DNA of 64,000 nucleotides from CBDHGY01 sp965263325 (GTDB taxonomy: Bacteria; Pseudomonadota; Alphaproteobacteria; Caulobacterales; Hyphomonadaceae). The position numbers and the translations under genes are program-made. Location of the stretch: positions 868,001 to 932,000 of the forward strand of contig CBDHGY010000002.1 in the NCBI GenBank assembly GCA_965263325.1, read 5' to 3'. This document shows, one piece after another, positions 26,335 through 35,164 of the stretch. A model generated the notes under the pieces. It was not told the origin of the DNA. It made no database searches and worked only from the letters and a program-made list of their open reading frames with translations. Positions within the stretch are counted from its first letter, which is position 1. The number at the start of each line of letters is the position of its first letter.

Positions 26335-27771
26335 CTATTTCGCGCGCGTAAAAAGGATCAACGACAACAACATGCACAACAAGAAGCCAAGCGCCGCACC
26401 TGATACGATAAACAGCCACATATTTGGCGATACGGGTTCAAGTGAGGTTAGACTTGGTTGCTGGAGAATTTTAACGTTCGACAAGCGCGAGTCAGAAAAT
26501 TGCAGCGCTTGCGCACTTTCTAACGACGTCAGTGCCAGCGTAAAATTAGCCTGGATATTTGCCAAGCGAGTATCCAACACCGCAAGTTCACCTTGAAGTT
26601 TTGACAATCTCTCATTCTTCGTTCGCAAGCCTGAGAGAGAGGCTTTCTTCGCCGCAAGTTCAGCCCGCAAAGCATCGACATTCTGGTCCAGCGCAGCCGT
26701 TTCTTCGCGCAAGGCACCCGTGAAGCTTGCTTTTGCCTCCTGGAACTGGCGGCTTGCTTCTACCACCACATCAGAGGTGTCGGTAAAACGTACGCGCGCA
26801 TCTGCAAGCGCTTTGTGCAATTCGATCAGATAATTGTTGCCATCGCCCGGACGTTCCGCACTGCCACTGCGTCCTCCGCTACTGATCGGCATGTCATAAG
26901 GGCCGGCCGCTTCCCATGCCTTGAGTGAGGATCTCTGCAAACGCAAATCTGCCTCCAAACCGCGAAGCTGCGCCTCGAGGGCACCTATACGATCGAGTTC
27001 ATCACGCATGGTTTGCCAATTGAGTTCAACTTCAGCGGAAGGGTCGATGGCACGTGAATTCTCTAGTGCCTGGCGGCGCTGGCTGTTTACGTCCGATAGT
27101 TCTCGTTGCAAATCTTCTACGCGCCGAGTGAGAAACTCTACTTGTGAGTTATCTCGGGTAAGATTGTCTCGGTAGGCGAAGTAGCTTTCCAGGTGACTAT
27201 CAAGAAAAGTAACCGCAAAATCTGGATCGGTATGCACCATCGTCATCGATATGATGTTTGAGCCAGGCTCGATTGTGACAGTCAAACTCTCAGTTATCTC
27301 GTATACGGCTTCTTCGAGCGCTTCTGCACTCTCAACGAAACTCACGGTATCTTCTGTAGGCGTGCCCACTACATCTGTTGAACCGCGAAGTGTTGGCTGA
27401 CCTGCTTTTGTCAGCGCAATACCGGATAGCTTGCTTAAAGTCTGTTCAATAAGGGTAATTGATCCGAGTATATGCGTTTCGCTAATCAAATCCTGAGTTT
27501 GCGGAGGCAGGATCATTGGTCTTTGCGAACCAGTGATCAAGGCACGATCGTCTTCAAGCCGCTTACTGAGCATGATAATCTCTGCCCGCGCTTCATATTT
27601 TTTTTCAGCAACGGTTGAGGCGAAATATCCAATCGCGCCAAATAGCAAAATAAAAGCGGGCAGCAACGGTAATCCTTTGAAAATGGCTCTCGTTATCGCG
27701 CCCAAAATCGTCGGAAGCTCACCCATTACGTCGAGACCAGATCCAGAAGGGTTCGGGTGAGATAATGACAT
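26335..27771 (-). CDS. Wzz/GumC-type polysaccharide co-polymerase
   Basis: 478 aa from the ATG at 27771. Two transmembrane helices bracket a large periplasmic part: the first near residues 32-52 (LPAFILLFGAIGYFAST) and the second near the C-terminus (MWLFIVSGAALGFLLCMLLSL). Between them are the Wzz N-terminal fold (KKYEARAEIIML) and long coiled coils rich in Arg, Glu and Ala. It should set chain length and couple synthesis to export. No cytoplasmic tyrosine-kinase domain is attached. An upstream GTG (27903) would add 44 residues without membrane or domain character, so the ATG is preferred; its ribosome binding site is weak. Confidence 0.85.
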   Translation of the reverse strand: MSLSHPNPSGSGLDVMGELPTILGAITRAIFKGLPLLPAFILLFGAIGYFASTVAEKKYEARAEIIMLSKRLEDDRALITGSQRPMILPPQTQDLISETHILGSITLIEQTLSKLSGIALTKAGQPTLRGSTDVVGTPTEDTVSFVESAEALEEAVYEITESLTVTIEPGSNIISMTMVHTDPDFAVTFLDSHLESYFAYRDNLTRDNSQVEFLTRRVEDLQRELSDVNSQRRQALENSRAIDPSAEVELNWQTMRDELDRIGALEAQLRGLEADLRLQRSSLKAWEAAGPYDMPISSGGRSGSAERPGDGNNYLIELHKALADARVRFTDTSDVVVEASRQFQEAKASFTGALREETAALDQNVDALRAELAAKKASLSGLRTKNERLSKLQGELAVLDTRLANIQANFTLALTSLESAQALQFSDSRLSNVKILQQPSLTSLEPVSPNMWLFIVSGAALGFLLCMLLSLILFTRAK

Positions 27772-28075
27772 TCGTAAAACCGTTTCTCGCTGTGCAGCAG
27801 GTGATATTTTGGTTAAAGGCAATAGTTTCGCAATAGCCAAAAGTCTTTTAGCAAGTTTCGTGCTAACGACTCGATTTTGGGCAAAAAGGCAATCGTTCAA
27901 CACTGTTTTCGCCCGTACGGCGAAATTTTAATGCGGCTCCTGAGTGATTGACGTGTAACGTGTAAAATCGCTTTGAACATAAGCCCGTCAGGCGATAAGG
28001 GCAGCTTGTAAACTGAGTTTCTGTTTGCACGGGTTTTGCAGAACGCAGAATTTACTGCCGGTGATCGGGGCATCT

Positions 28076-29224
28076 ATGACACAAGTCGTACACGTCATTA
28101 GCAGCAGCGGACTTTACGGTGCCGAGCGCTCGATCCTTGGACTTATAAAATCCGTCACAACATACGAGCACCAAGTGATCTGCTTTGATAAACCCTCCGG
28201 CAGTCATATTCCATTCGTTGAAACTCTTAAATCAGAAGACGTTCCCGTGACAGTTTTACCTGATGGTTACGGGGCACTAAGGTCTAATGCAAAATGGATC
28301 GCAGGCTTGAAGCCGAATAATGAACCCTTGTTCTTACATGCGCACGGATACAAGGGAACAATGACATGTAGCTATATTCGCAGGGTTGAGCCCAACAGCC
28401 GTCTAATTTGCACACAGCATGGATTTACCAACAAAAGCTTCAAAACAAGAATGTTCTCGAGGTTGGAAACATTGTTGATTAAGAGTGGGCGCGTTGATCA
28501 TGTTATCTGCGCCTCGAACCTGATCCATTCATTCTATGTCGGTAAGAATTTTCCGGCGAGCAAGCTCACCTATGTCGCAAACGCAGTGGACATGCCAGAT
28601 TTATCTGAAAGCGCAATAGGATGGGATGCGCGCGACATCGACTTTCTCTATCTGGGGCGCTTGAGCATAGAAAAAGGTCCGGACATTCTGCTGGAGGCGA
28701 TAGCCGTGGCGAAGTCAGAAGGCGTGTCAGCAAAAGTGAGCATTGCGGGAGATGGTCCCTTAATGGACGCGCTTCGCGCCAAAGCATCAGAATACGATCT
28801 CGTTGAAGATGTATCATTCCTCGGCTTCGTTTCTGACCCAGCAAATTTACTTGCCAGGGCTAAATGGCTTGTGATGCCATCACGAACCGAGGGCTTGCCG
28901 CTGTCCGCACTGGAGGCAATGTCGCATCGAACTCCTTTGATCGCAACAGCGGTTGGGGAACTCCCAATCGTCATCGGCGAGGATCAGGCCGGAATACTTG
29001 TTCCATCAAATGATGTTTCTGCATTGTCCGAGGCGCTACAAATTGCATCTCAATCAAACCCGGAAAACTGGTTAAAAAAATCGCAGCTCGCATTCGAAAC
29101 TGTGTCAGAGCGTTACGACCTTCGCCGATATGGCCGAGAAATTGCAGACATATACGACAGAGTCTTCGCGTCCCGCGCGAGTTTAACACCCCAAATTGAG
29201 GCGCGCCGTGCAAGCAACCCGTAG
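28076..29224 (+). CDS. glycosyltransferase family 4
   Basis: 382-aa GT-B glycosyltransferase, cytoplasmic, using a nucleotide sugar. The N-terminal HVISSSGLYGAERSILGLI contains the acceptor-side Gly-rich loop. The C-terminal domain shows FLYLGRLSIEKGPDILLEAI, SIAGDGPLMDAL, VSFLGFVSD and MPSRTEGLPLSALEAMSHRTP with the E-x7-E donor site, then VGELPIVIGEDQAGILVP. The ATG at 28076 follows GGGG by 6 nt. First gene of the plus-strand arm; its end overlaps the next gene by 17 bp. Confidence 0.92.
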   Translation: MTQVVHVISSSGLYGAERSILGLIKSVTTYEHQVICFDKPSGSHIPFVETLKSEDVPVTVLPDGYGALRSNAKWIAGLKPNNEPLFLHAHGYKGTMTCSYIRRVEPNSRLICTQHGFTNKSFKTRMFSRLETLLIKSGRVDHVICASNLIHSFYVGKNFPASKLTYVANAVDMPDLSESAIGWDARDIDFLYLGRLSIEKGPDILLEAIAVAKSEGVSAKVSIAGDGPLMDALRAKASEYDLVEDVSFLGFVSDPANLLARAKWLVMPSRTEGLPLSALEAMSHRTPLIATAVGELPIVIGEDQAGILVPSNDVSALSEALQIASQSNPENWLKKSQLAFETVSERYDLRRYGREIADIYDRVFASRASLTPQIEARRASNP

Positions 29225-30620
29225 CATCAGTCCAGCGGTTCCGCGAGAACGCTTATTGCTTGCACTAGGTGTGGTGGCGGCCAGCTTTGTTGGTATTGCA
29301 GCCCTTTTTACACCCTACCCATTTATTGCTCCATTTCTGATTATTGCCTTTATGGGCGGGCTCGTCGTCATTCGATTTCCAGAACTCGCCGTCTACGGAA
29401 TATTAGTTGGAGTGTTTTTCACGGGCGGCGATAATCCGCTCTCGCCGTTGAAAATCCATGGCATGATCAAACTTGGTGCCCCCTTACTTATGCTTTGGGC
29501 CATTGCACGGGCGATTGGAGCGCGAGAACAAAAACTCGCATCGCATCAAAAAATAGCGCTCGCCTTGGGTGTCGCCTTCTCGGTTTATGCCGTTATTAGT
29601 TGGTTATCTATCCGCCATACAATTCCGGAGCAAAGCGCTCTTATTATTCTGAGACTTTCCGTCAGCATCAGTCTGTTTGTGTCTATTATCCTGCTGCAAG
29701 ATCGGCTGAAGTTAGATTTCCTGATGCTCGCATTTGTTTCCGGCGCTGTTATCTCGTCGATTCTGGCGATACCGTTGGAGACGGCGCATATTGAAAATGG
29801 AAGAGAAGCGGGATTTCTGGGCGATCCGAACCTGTATTCAGCTTATCTCGTTGCATCCGTACCACTGGCTGCGTCGTTTTACTTTCGCAACCGCAGCTTA
29901 GCCATCCGTCTACTTGCACTCATCGCTTTGGTCCTCATCATCGTATCAATATTAAAGACTGCATCGCGCGCAGGCCTCATCGGCTGCATCTTGGGTGTGC
30001 TCGCATCTTTCGCCGTTAGCTTCAGAAGCCAACTCGCAGAGTGGAGACAGATGGTCGTTGTTGGGTCGATTGCAGCAGTCGCTGGCGTGATTGTTATCAT
30101 CCCTCAAGCCAATGATATATTTGATCGTGGAGATTCGATCGAAATCGTGACATCTGTCGGCAGCCTCGATCGCTCGACAGCACGGCGTCTTTCCTACATC
30201 GATGTAGGAGTTAAGTTGATTTCTGAGGATCCATTTCTGGGTAATGGAACCGGGTCGTTTCCTAAAGCATTTGCGGAATCAAATTACTCGAAAATGTTTA
30301 TGACGAGCCAAGAAGTTTTTCCGCTTTATCGGCGAGCGCACAATTCGTTCCTCGAAGTCTTTGCTGAACTCGGTCTTGTCGGTTTCGCGTTGTTTGGAGG
30401 CGTTCACGCACTCTCGGCGCTCTCAGCTTCGAACGCCGTGCGGAACCCATCTTTGAGACGAGATCCGATGCGTCCGCACGCGGCAGCATTCCTTGGCATT
30501 TCTTTGGCATGCCTTTGGCTTATGATGATTACGCTCAGCCTACAGGAAATGTACGTTATCTGGATATTCAGCGCACTTTGTCTGATCGCCAACAAACCGG
30601 AGAATTCAATTGCAGGATAG
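29208..30620 (+). CDS. O-antigen ligase-like / Wzy-type polymerase
   Basis: 470-aa integral membrane protein with about 11-12 hydrophobic helices and the Wzy_C/O-antigen-ligase hallmark after the middle: a periplasmic loop with GFLGDPNLYSAYLVASVPLA, SRAGLIGCILGVLASF, and near the C-terminus GNGTGSFPKAFAES followed by RRAHNSFLEVFAELGLVGF (catalytic His). It probably polymerises lipid-linked repeat units in the periplasm; a ligase role is also possible since both share the fold. GTG start at 29208, GAGG 6 nt upstream, overlapping the glycosyltransferase gene. Confidence 0.87.
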   Translation: MQATRSISPAVPRERLLLALGVVAASFVGIAALFTPYPFIAPFLIIAFMGGLVVIRFPELAVYGILVGVFFTGGDNPLSPLKIHGMIKLGAPLLMLWAIARAIGAREQKLASHQKIALALGVAFSVYAVISWLSIRHTIPEQSALIILRLSVSISLFVSIILLQDRLKLDFLMLAFVSGAVISSILAIPLETAHIENGREAGFLGDPNLYSAYLVASVPLAASFYFRNRSLAIRLLALIALVLIIVSILKTASRAGLIGCILGVLASFAVSFRSQLAEWRQMVVVGSIAAVAGVIVIIPQANDIFDRGDSIEIVTSVGSLDRSTARRLSYIDVGVKLISEDPFLGNGTGSFPKAFAESNYSKMFMTSQEVFPLYRRAHNSFLEVFAELGLVGFALFGGVHALSALSASNAVRNPSLRRDPMRPHAAAFLGISLACLWLMMITLSLQEMYVIWIFSALCLIANKPENSIAG

Positions 30621-31560
30621 TCTTCACATAATTCTCCCGGCTTACAACGAAGCTGACAATATTAAGCGCTGCATCGCCACCATCCAGGCCGCGATTGGCG
30701 GGCGACCTATTCCTGTCACATTGGTTGATAATCAGTCGACAGATAGCACACCCGATATTGCTCGGTCTATGGGCGTGGAAGTTCTCGAATTCGAGGAGAA
30801 ACTGACGATCGCAGAGCTTCGCAATCGCGGCGCAGCACATGTGAAAGCAGACTTCATCCTGTTTATTGATTCTGACATGGAAGTCCCTCTCGACTGGATC
30901 AATAAGTTTGAGCAAGTCCAGTCTGAAGTAGATGCTGATGTGCTTGGATTCGTCGTGGGGGTACCCGTGTCAGCACCCTGGTTCGCCAGGATATGGGCGA
31001 TGCGGACGAATGCTCGCCGCGAAACATTGCAGGAGATCGATTTCCTGCCCGGCCACAATATTGCGGTAAGACGAAGCTTTTTCGAAAAAGTTGGCGGCTT
31101 TAGCACTGACCTAAGAACGTCGGAAGACAAAGATCTTGTCATGCGTTTGAAAGCAGCCGGTGCGCGTGTGTTTTCTGCGCCCCCTATCGGCATCATCCAT
31201 TGGGGATACGAAAAAACGTTCACTGAATGGACGCGAAAGGAATTTTGGCGTCAAAGCAGTCATGTATCCATGATCCGCCGCCATGGAGCGAGTGCCCGGC
31301 TGCTGCGCTTTCCAATAACGGCGGTGTTCCACCTTCTCGTTCCAATAATGATGCTGGTGTCAGCAATTTTTGGTTACTGGACAGCAGCTGGCCTCCTTTG
31401 CCTATTCTTGTTCCTGCCGAGCCTCGCCCAGACACTCAATAGCCGCATGAGCCGCGCGCCTTTCACTCGCGCAATAAAGTTTACGAGCCTATATCTTGCG
31501 CGGTTTCATATTGCGGGCTTTGCTGTGCTGTCTGAATTTTTCCGAACACGCAGGGCTTAA
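30610..31560 (+). CDS. glycosyltransferase family 2, membrane-associated
   Basis: 316 aa. GT-A core with IILPAYNEADNIKRCI at the N-terminus, VDNQSTDST, the metal-binding FIDSDMEV (DxD), and GHNIAVRRSFFEKVGGFSTDLRTSEDKDLVMRL in two short conserved stretches carrying the ED acceptor-site motif. Two hydrophobic helices near residues 240-275 anchor it to the inner membrane. It likely adds one sugar to the lipid-linked unit. Start is TTG at 30610 with GGAG 8 nt upstream, overlapping the polymerase gene by 11 bp. Confidence 0.9.
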   Translation: MQDSLHIILPAYNEADNIKRCIATIQAAIGGRPIPVTLVDNQSTDSTPDIARSMGVEVLEFEEKLTIAELRNRGAAHVKADFILFIDSDMEVPLDWINKFEQVQSEVDADVLGFVVGVPVSAPWFARIWAMRTNARRETLQEIDFLPGHNIAVRRSFFEKVGGFSTDLRTSEDKDLVMRLKAAGARVFSAPPIGIIHWGYEKTFTEWTRKEFWRQSSHVSMIRRHGASARLLRFPITAVFHLLVPIMMLVSAIFGYWTAAGLLCLFLFLPSLAQTLNSRMSRAPFTRAIKFTSLYLARFHIAGFAVLSEFFRTRRA

Positions 31561-31564
31561 CAAG

Positions 31565-32725
31565 ATGGTGTTCGAGATTGCCCTATATGCGTTCGCGGCG
31601 CTGAGCTTGGTGATACTTATCACTTATATATTGTATCCTGTTGCCCTGCTTATTGTTGGCCCGCTCGTGCGAAACCGCCTGGTTGATACCGACAGTGGCA
31701 CGCCGGCAATTACGAAAGTGTCGATTATAATATGCGCGCACAATGAAGCGGGCGTGATCGTCGACAAACTACACTCGATCGCCAATCAGTCATGGGGTGG
31801 TGCGTATGAGATCATTCTTGCAGATGACGGCTCGACAGACGGCACAGGCGATCTTGCGCGCAATCAGGCAGAATATGTTCAAGAGCTTCGCATTCTGAAT
31901 TTTGATCGCAGCGGCAAATGGTTCGTCCTTAATCAGGCTGTTGAAGAAGCCTCGGGAGACATTCTGGTCTTTACAGATGCTGACACAATTTGGGCTGAGG
32001 ATGCGCTCGCTCAACTGCTCGCGCCTTTCTCTAGCGAAAAAATCGGTTGTGTTGCCGGCAATATAATTTCGCGAAAGTCGCAAACTTCATCAGCGGCTGG
32101 TTTCGATCGATTGTTTCGCGCTTATGAGTCTGCAATCCGAACGTCTGAAGAATATTTTGCAGGATGTGTGTCAGCAGATGGTGGTCTATTCGCAATACGC
32201 TCGTCTCAGTTCAAGCCTATCCCGCCGGGCGTTACCGATGACTTTTACATCTCGACCGGATCCGTCGTTCAGGGAAAACAGATTGCCTTCCAACCAACTG
32301 CGATTGCTTATGAATTTGCCGTTTCAGGCGAAAAGAAAAATCTGCGACGACGTATCAGAATTACGGTTCGTGGGCTAACAAGCTTATACCGACGGCGCAC
32401 GCTGCTTAATCCGTTTCGATTCCGATTTTACAGTGTCGCTCTCTTTTTTCATAAATTCTTGAGACGGCTTTCGGCGGTATTCATCGTCGCTCTTTTTCCA
32501 CTTAGTCTGATCCTCGCCTCACAGCACATTTTCTTCATGGCGGTCGCAGCAGCCCAAGCGTTACTTTATGGTGCCATGTTTTTATCATTGATGACGGGAA
32601 AATCGCTGCCGGGCATTGGAAAACTCTCTATGGCTGCGTTGCACATAGTTGGTTTAGCAATCGGGTTCGTATTATTTACGTCTGGCAAGCGATTTGATCG
32701 CTGGGCTCCGTCGCGGTCCGAGTAA
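31565..32725 (+). CDS. glycosyltransferase family 2, polytopic
   Basis: 386 aa. An N-terminal transmembrane helix (residues 3-28) is followed by the GT-A domain: SIIICAHNEAGVI, DDGSTDGTGDLA, FTDADTIW (DxD), and then GGLFAIRSSQF and TDDFYISTG in place of the processive ED and QxxRW motifs, with QPTAIAYEFA and KNLRRRIRITVRGLTSLYRRR after. The C-terminal third has three or more membrane helices. This is the layout of membrane GT2 enzymes of the cellulose/hyaluronan-synthase-like group. Begins 4 nt after the preceding gene; ATG with AGGG upstream. Confidence 0.88.
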   Translation: MVFEIALYAFAALSLVILITYILYPVALLIVGPLVRNRLVDTDSGTPAITKVSIIICAHNEAGVIVDKLHSIANQSWGGAYEIILADDGSTDGTGDLARNQAEYVQELRILNFDRSGKWFVLNQAVEEASGDILVFTDADTIWAEDALAQLLAPFSSEKIGCVAGNIISRKSQTSSAAGFDRLFRAYESAIRTSEEYFAGCVSADGGLFAIRSSQFKPIPPGVTDDFYISTGSVVQGKQIAFQPTAIAYEFAVSGEKKNLRRRIRITVRGLTSLYRRRTLLNPFRFRFYSVALFFHKFLRRLSAVFIVALFPLSLILASQHIFFMAVAAAQALLYGAMFLSLMTGKSLPGIGKLSMAALHIVGLAIGFVLFTSGKRFDRWAPSRSE

Positions 32726-32732
32726 GTCATTG

Positions 32733-33770
32733 ATGCGTATTTTCAACACTCTACTGAAGCTACCGAAACAGGCTCTAACGTTCGGCCCCTTAACGGCTCG
32801 GCGCGCGCGCGGTCATTCATTCATTCTCATGTATCACCGCATCTTGCCCGAAGAAGAATGTGCAGCTGCCGAAGCCAACCATGCCCTTAATGTCTCAGAT
32901 CGCCATTTTGACGCGCATCTTAACTTCCTGAAAGTGCGATTTGATATTCTTTCTCTGACTCAGCTTGTGAACGCATTCGAACAAAAATCCATAGAACCTG
33001 GACGCCCCAAGCTTGCGATTACATTCGATGATGGATGGCGCGATAATTATGATTACGCATGGCCAATACTGAAGAAGCATGGAATTCCAGCAACGATTTT
33101 CTTGGTGTCCGATTATATCGGCGGCAAGAAACCCTTGTGGTGGCACGCTCTAGAAAAACACTATAAAGCAACCGCGCCTAGCAGCATCGAAACTTGGGTA
33201 TTCCGCCTTGTTACGATTGCCGAAGAGGCACAGACACCTGGTGTTATCGCCAAGCTTAAAGGCGCAAAGGCGTCTACCTCGAAAACACCGGAAGAGATCA
33301 TCCAATTATTCAAGGAAATTGAGTACGGCCAAATCGAAGACTTCTCACAAGCGCTTTTTTTAAATGAGTGCCCCTCAGAGTCCCCTGATCTTATCGCCTG
33401 GGAACATGCGCGCGAGATGCAGGAGAGCGGAATTCAGTTTGGCGCACACACGAGACGTCACGAATTGCTAACCTATATCGACGCGGCGTCTATTCGTGCA
33501 ACTGTTTCCGGATCTGTAGAAGCGTGCCGCTCGGAGGGGATAAATACAATCCCTATTTTCAGTTATCCAAACGGTTACACAGACGAACGCGTGCAAAGCG
33601 CGGTTGCAGACACGGGGTTTAAATATGCCGTGGGCACGAACGCCGGAACGATTACCAAATCAGGTGCAAACCCTCTAGAGCTTCCCAGAATTAACATAGG
33701 TGGGGGCAACAATGCAGATGTGCGATTGCTCAGCAGGCGTCTGGCGCGGGCTGTCTGGTTGCCGCAATGA
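32733..33770 (+). CDS. polysaccharide deacetylase (CE4, NodB homology)
   Basis: 345 aa. The CE4 signatures are FILMYHRI, then LAITFDDGWRDNYDYAWPIL (catalytic/metal Asp pair), and GIQFGAHTRRHELL (metal His pair; usual HTxxHP). SYPNGYTDERV stands near the end. No signal peptide is apparent, so it may act on lipid-linked units in the cytoplasm or be membrane associated through the basic N-terminal helix. In holdfast loci the deacetylase HfsH has this role. The start at 32733 has no strong ribosome binding site; the gene ends ATGA-overlapping the flippase. Confidence 0.88.
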   Translation: MRIFNTLLKLPKQALTFGPLTARRARGHSFILMYHRILPEEECAAAEANHALNVSDRHFDAHLNFLKVRFDILSLTQLVNAFEQKSIEPGRPKLAITFDDGWRDNYDYAWPILKKHGIPATIFLVSDYIGGKKPLWWHALEKHYKATAPSSIETWVFRLVTIAEEAQTPGVIAKLKGAKASTSKTPEEIIQLFKEIEYGQIEDFSQALFLNECPSESPDLIAWEHAREMQESGIQFGAHTRRHELLTYIDAASIRATVSGSVEACRSEGINTIPIFSYPNGYTDERVQSAVADTGFKYAVGTNAGTITKSGANPLELPRINIGGGNNADVRLLSRRLARAVWLPQ

Positions 33771-35164
33771 CAAATCATTCAACAGCTCCTGGATCAAAGC
33801 CATCTTTCGACTCAAATGAAAAGTTGGATGCCGCAAAGCTCACGGCTTGGACGCTTGCCGCCAGAATTGCTGGGATTATCATTCGGCTTGCCCGCAATAT
33901 ACTATTAGCGCGCATCCTCGGTCCGCTTGAGCGCGGTGTTCTCAATGCAATCGTTGCACTGATAGAATTGGTGGTTCTGGTAGTAGGATTTGGTTTGCCA
34001 ACGTCCGCCGCATATCATGCTGCGCGCGATGAACAGCAACGCTCTTTTCTCCCGACACTCACAATCATCTCAGCCATTGTCGGAATATTCGTATCGGTCA
34101 TTGTATATACTCTGTGTCACGTGCCAGCTCTCTTCCGGGGATTTGAGGAATTGGTTGCCCCATGGGCCCTTTTTGCAGCAGCTACATCAGTCTTCTTTTT
34201 CGTTCGGCTCATAATTCATCACTACCTGATCGGATCGGGGCGCGTTACATCTTCTAACTGGTTAAGGCTTATTGAATCCGGACTCCCACTCGTACTGTTT
34301 CTACTATTCATTTGGCTTTGGCGACGTGACCTACCCGCAGCGATCACTTCCTGGACTGCTGGATACGCAGCCGTTGCATTGATTAGCATTTTGGTCGTCT
34401 GGCGGCTGTACCGCGAAGTCGGAAAACCAGATATGGGCGTCGCGCGAAGCATTGTCGGCTTCGGTGTTCGTTCCTATTGGGGCAATGTATTCCAGGTCAT
34501 AATATTCAGATCTGATTTATTATTGTTGTCGATTCTGATGGGCGCTGAGGCAGTTGCGTTTTACGCGGTCGCAGTGGTGGGCGCTGAAATGCTACTCATT
34601 TTTTCGGAGGCGGGCACCACTGTTGCAACGCGAATGCTGCTTGGTGGCTCTTCCAGCAAGGAAGCAAAAAGAGTTCAAACCACGCAGAATATCGCGCGCT
34701 GGACTTTTTACGTAATGCTTCCGGCCGGCATCTTTCTGGCGTTGACTGGCGAGTTTTGGATATGGCTCGCTTTCGGCAGCGACTTTCTACCTGCATCTCC
34801 AGCGTTGTTCTGGCTGGTACCGGGTATGATATTTTTAGCAGTGTCAGGATTTGTAAAACTTGATCTTACTGGCCGCGGCAGGCCGGGTTGGATCTCAGTC
34901 GTGCTGTCGATTTGCGCAGTAACGAACCTTGCGCTCAATCTTGTTTTGATCCCAAAATGGGGGATCGTTGGAGCGGCCATAGCGTCGTCAATCACATATG
35001 CTGTTATGACAACCACCTATTGCATTCTTTTTAAGTTTGAAACAAACGCGCCATTGCGGAAGTTCTTGGTCGACGCAAAAGAAGATACCAATGCGATCAT
35101 ATCAGCAAGACGGTTTATACAAACGCATAGAAGCAGACAAAGCTCAGATGGTCTGAGCGAATGA
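33767..35164 (+). CDS. Wzx-type oligosaccharide flippase
   Basis: 465-aa MATE-like membrane protein of the polysaccharide transport family, about 12-14 helices. Typical features are the N-terminal ARNILLARILGPLERGVLNAI (usual RxLGPxxYG), GFGLPTSAAYHAARD, and the FGVRSYWGNVFQVIIFRSDLLLLS region. It should translocate undecaprenyl-linked repeat units to the periplasm. Its ATG overlaps the deacetylase stop (ATGA) and its own stop overlaps the next ATG, so translation is coupled. Confidence 0.9.
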   Translation: MTNHSTAPGSKPSFDSNEKLDAAKLTAWTLAARIAGIIIRLARNILLARILGPLERGVLNAIVALIELVVLVVGFGLPTSAAYHAARDEQQRSFLPTLTIISAIVGIFVSVIVYTLCHVPALFRGFEELVAPWALFAAATSVFFFVRLIIHHYLIGSGRVTSSNWLRLIESGLPLVLFLLFIWLWRRDLPAAITSWTAGYAAVALISILVVWRLYREVGKPDMGVARSIVGFGVRSYWGNVFQVIIFRSDLLLLSILMGAEAVAFYAVAVVGAEMLLIFSEAGTTVATRMLLGGSSSKEAKRVQTTQNIARWTFYVMLPAGIFLALTGEFWIWLAFGSDFLPASPALFWLVPGMIFLAVSGFVKLDLTGRGRPGWISVVLSICAVTNLALNLVLIPKWGIVGAAIASSITYAVMTTTYCILFKFETNAPLRKFLVDAKEDTNAIISARRFIQTHRSRQSSDGLSE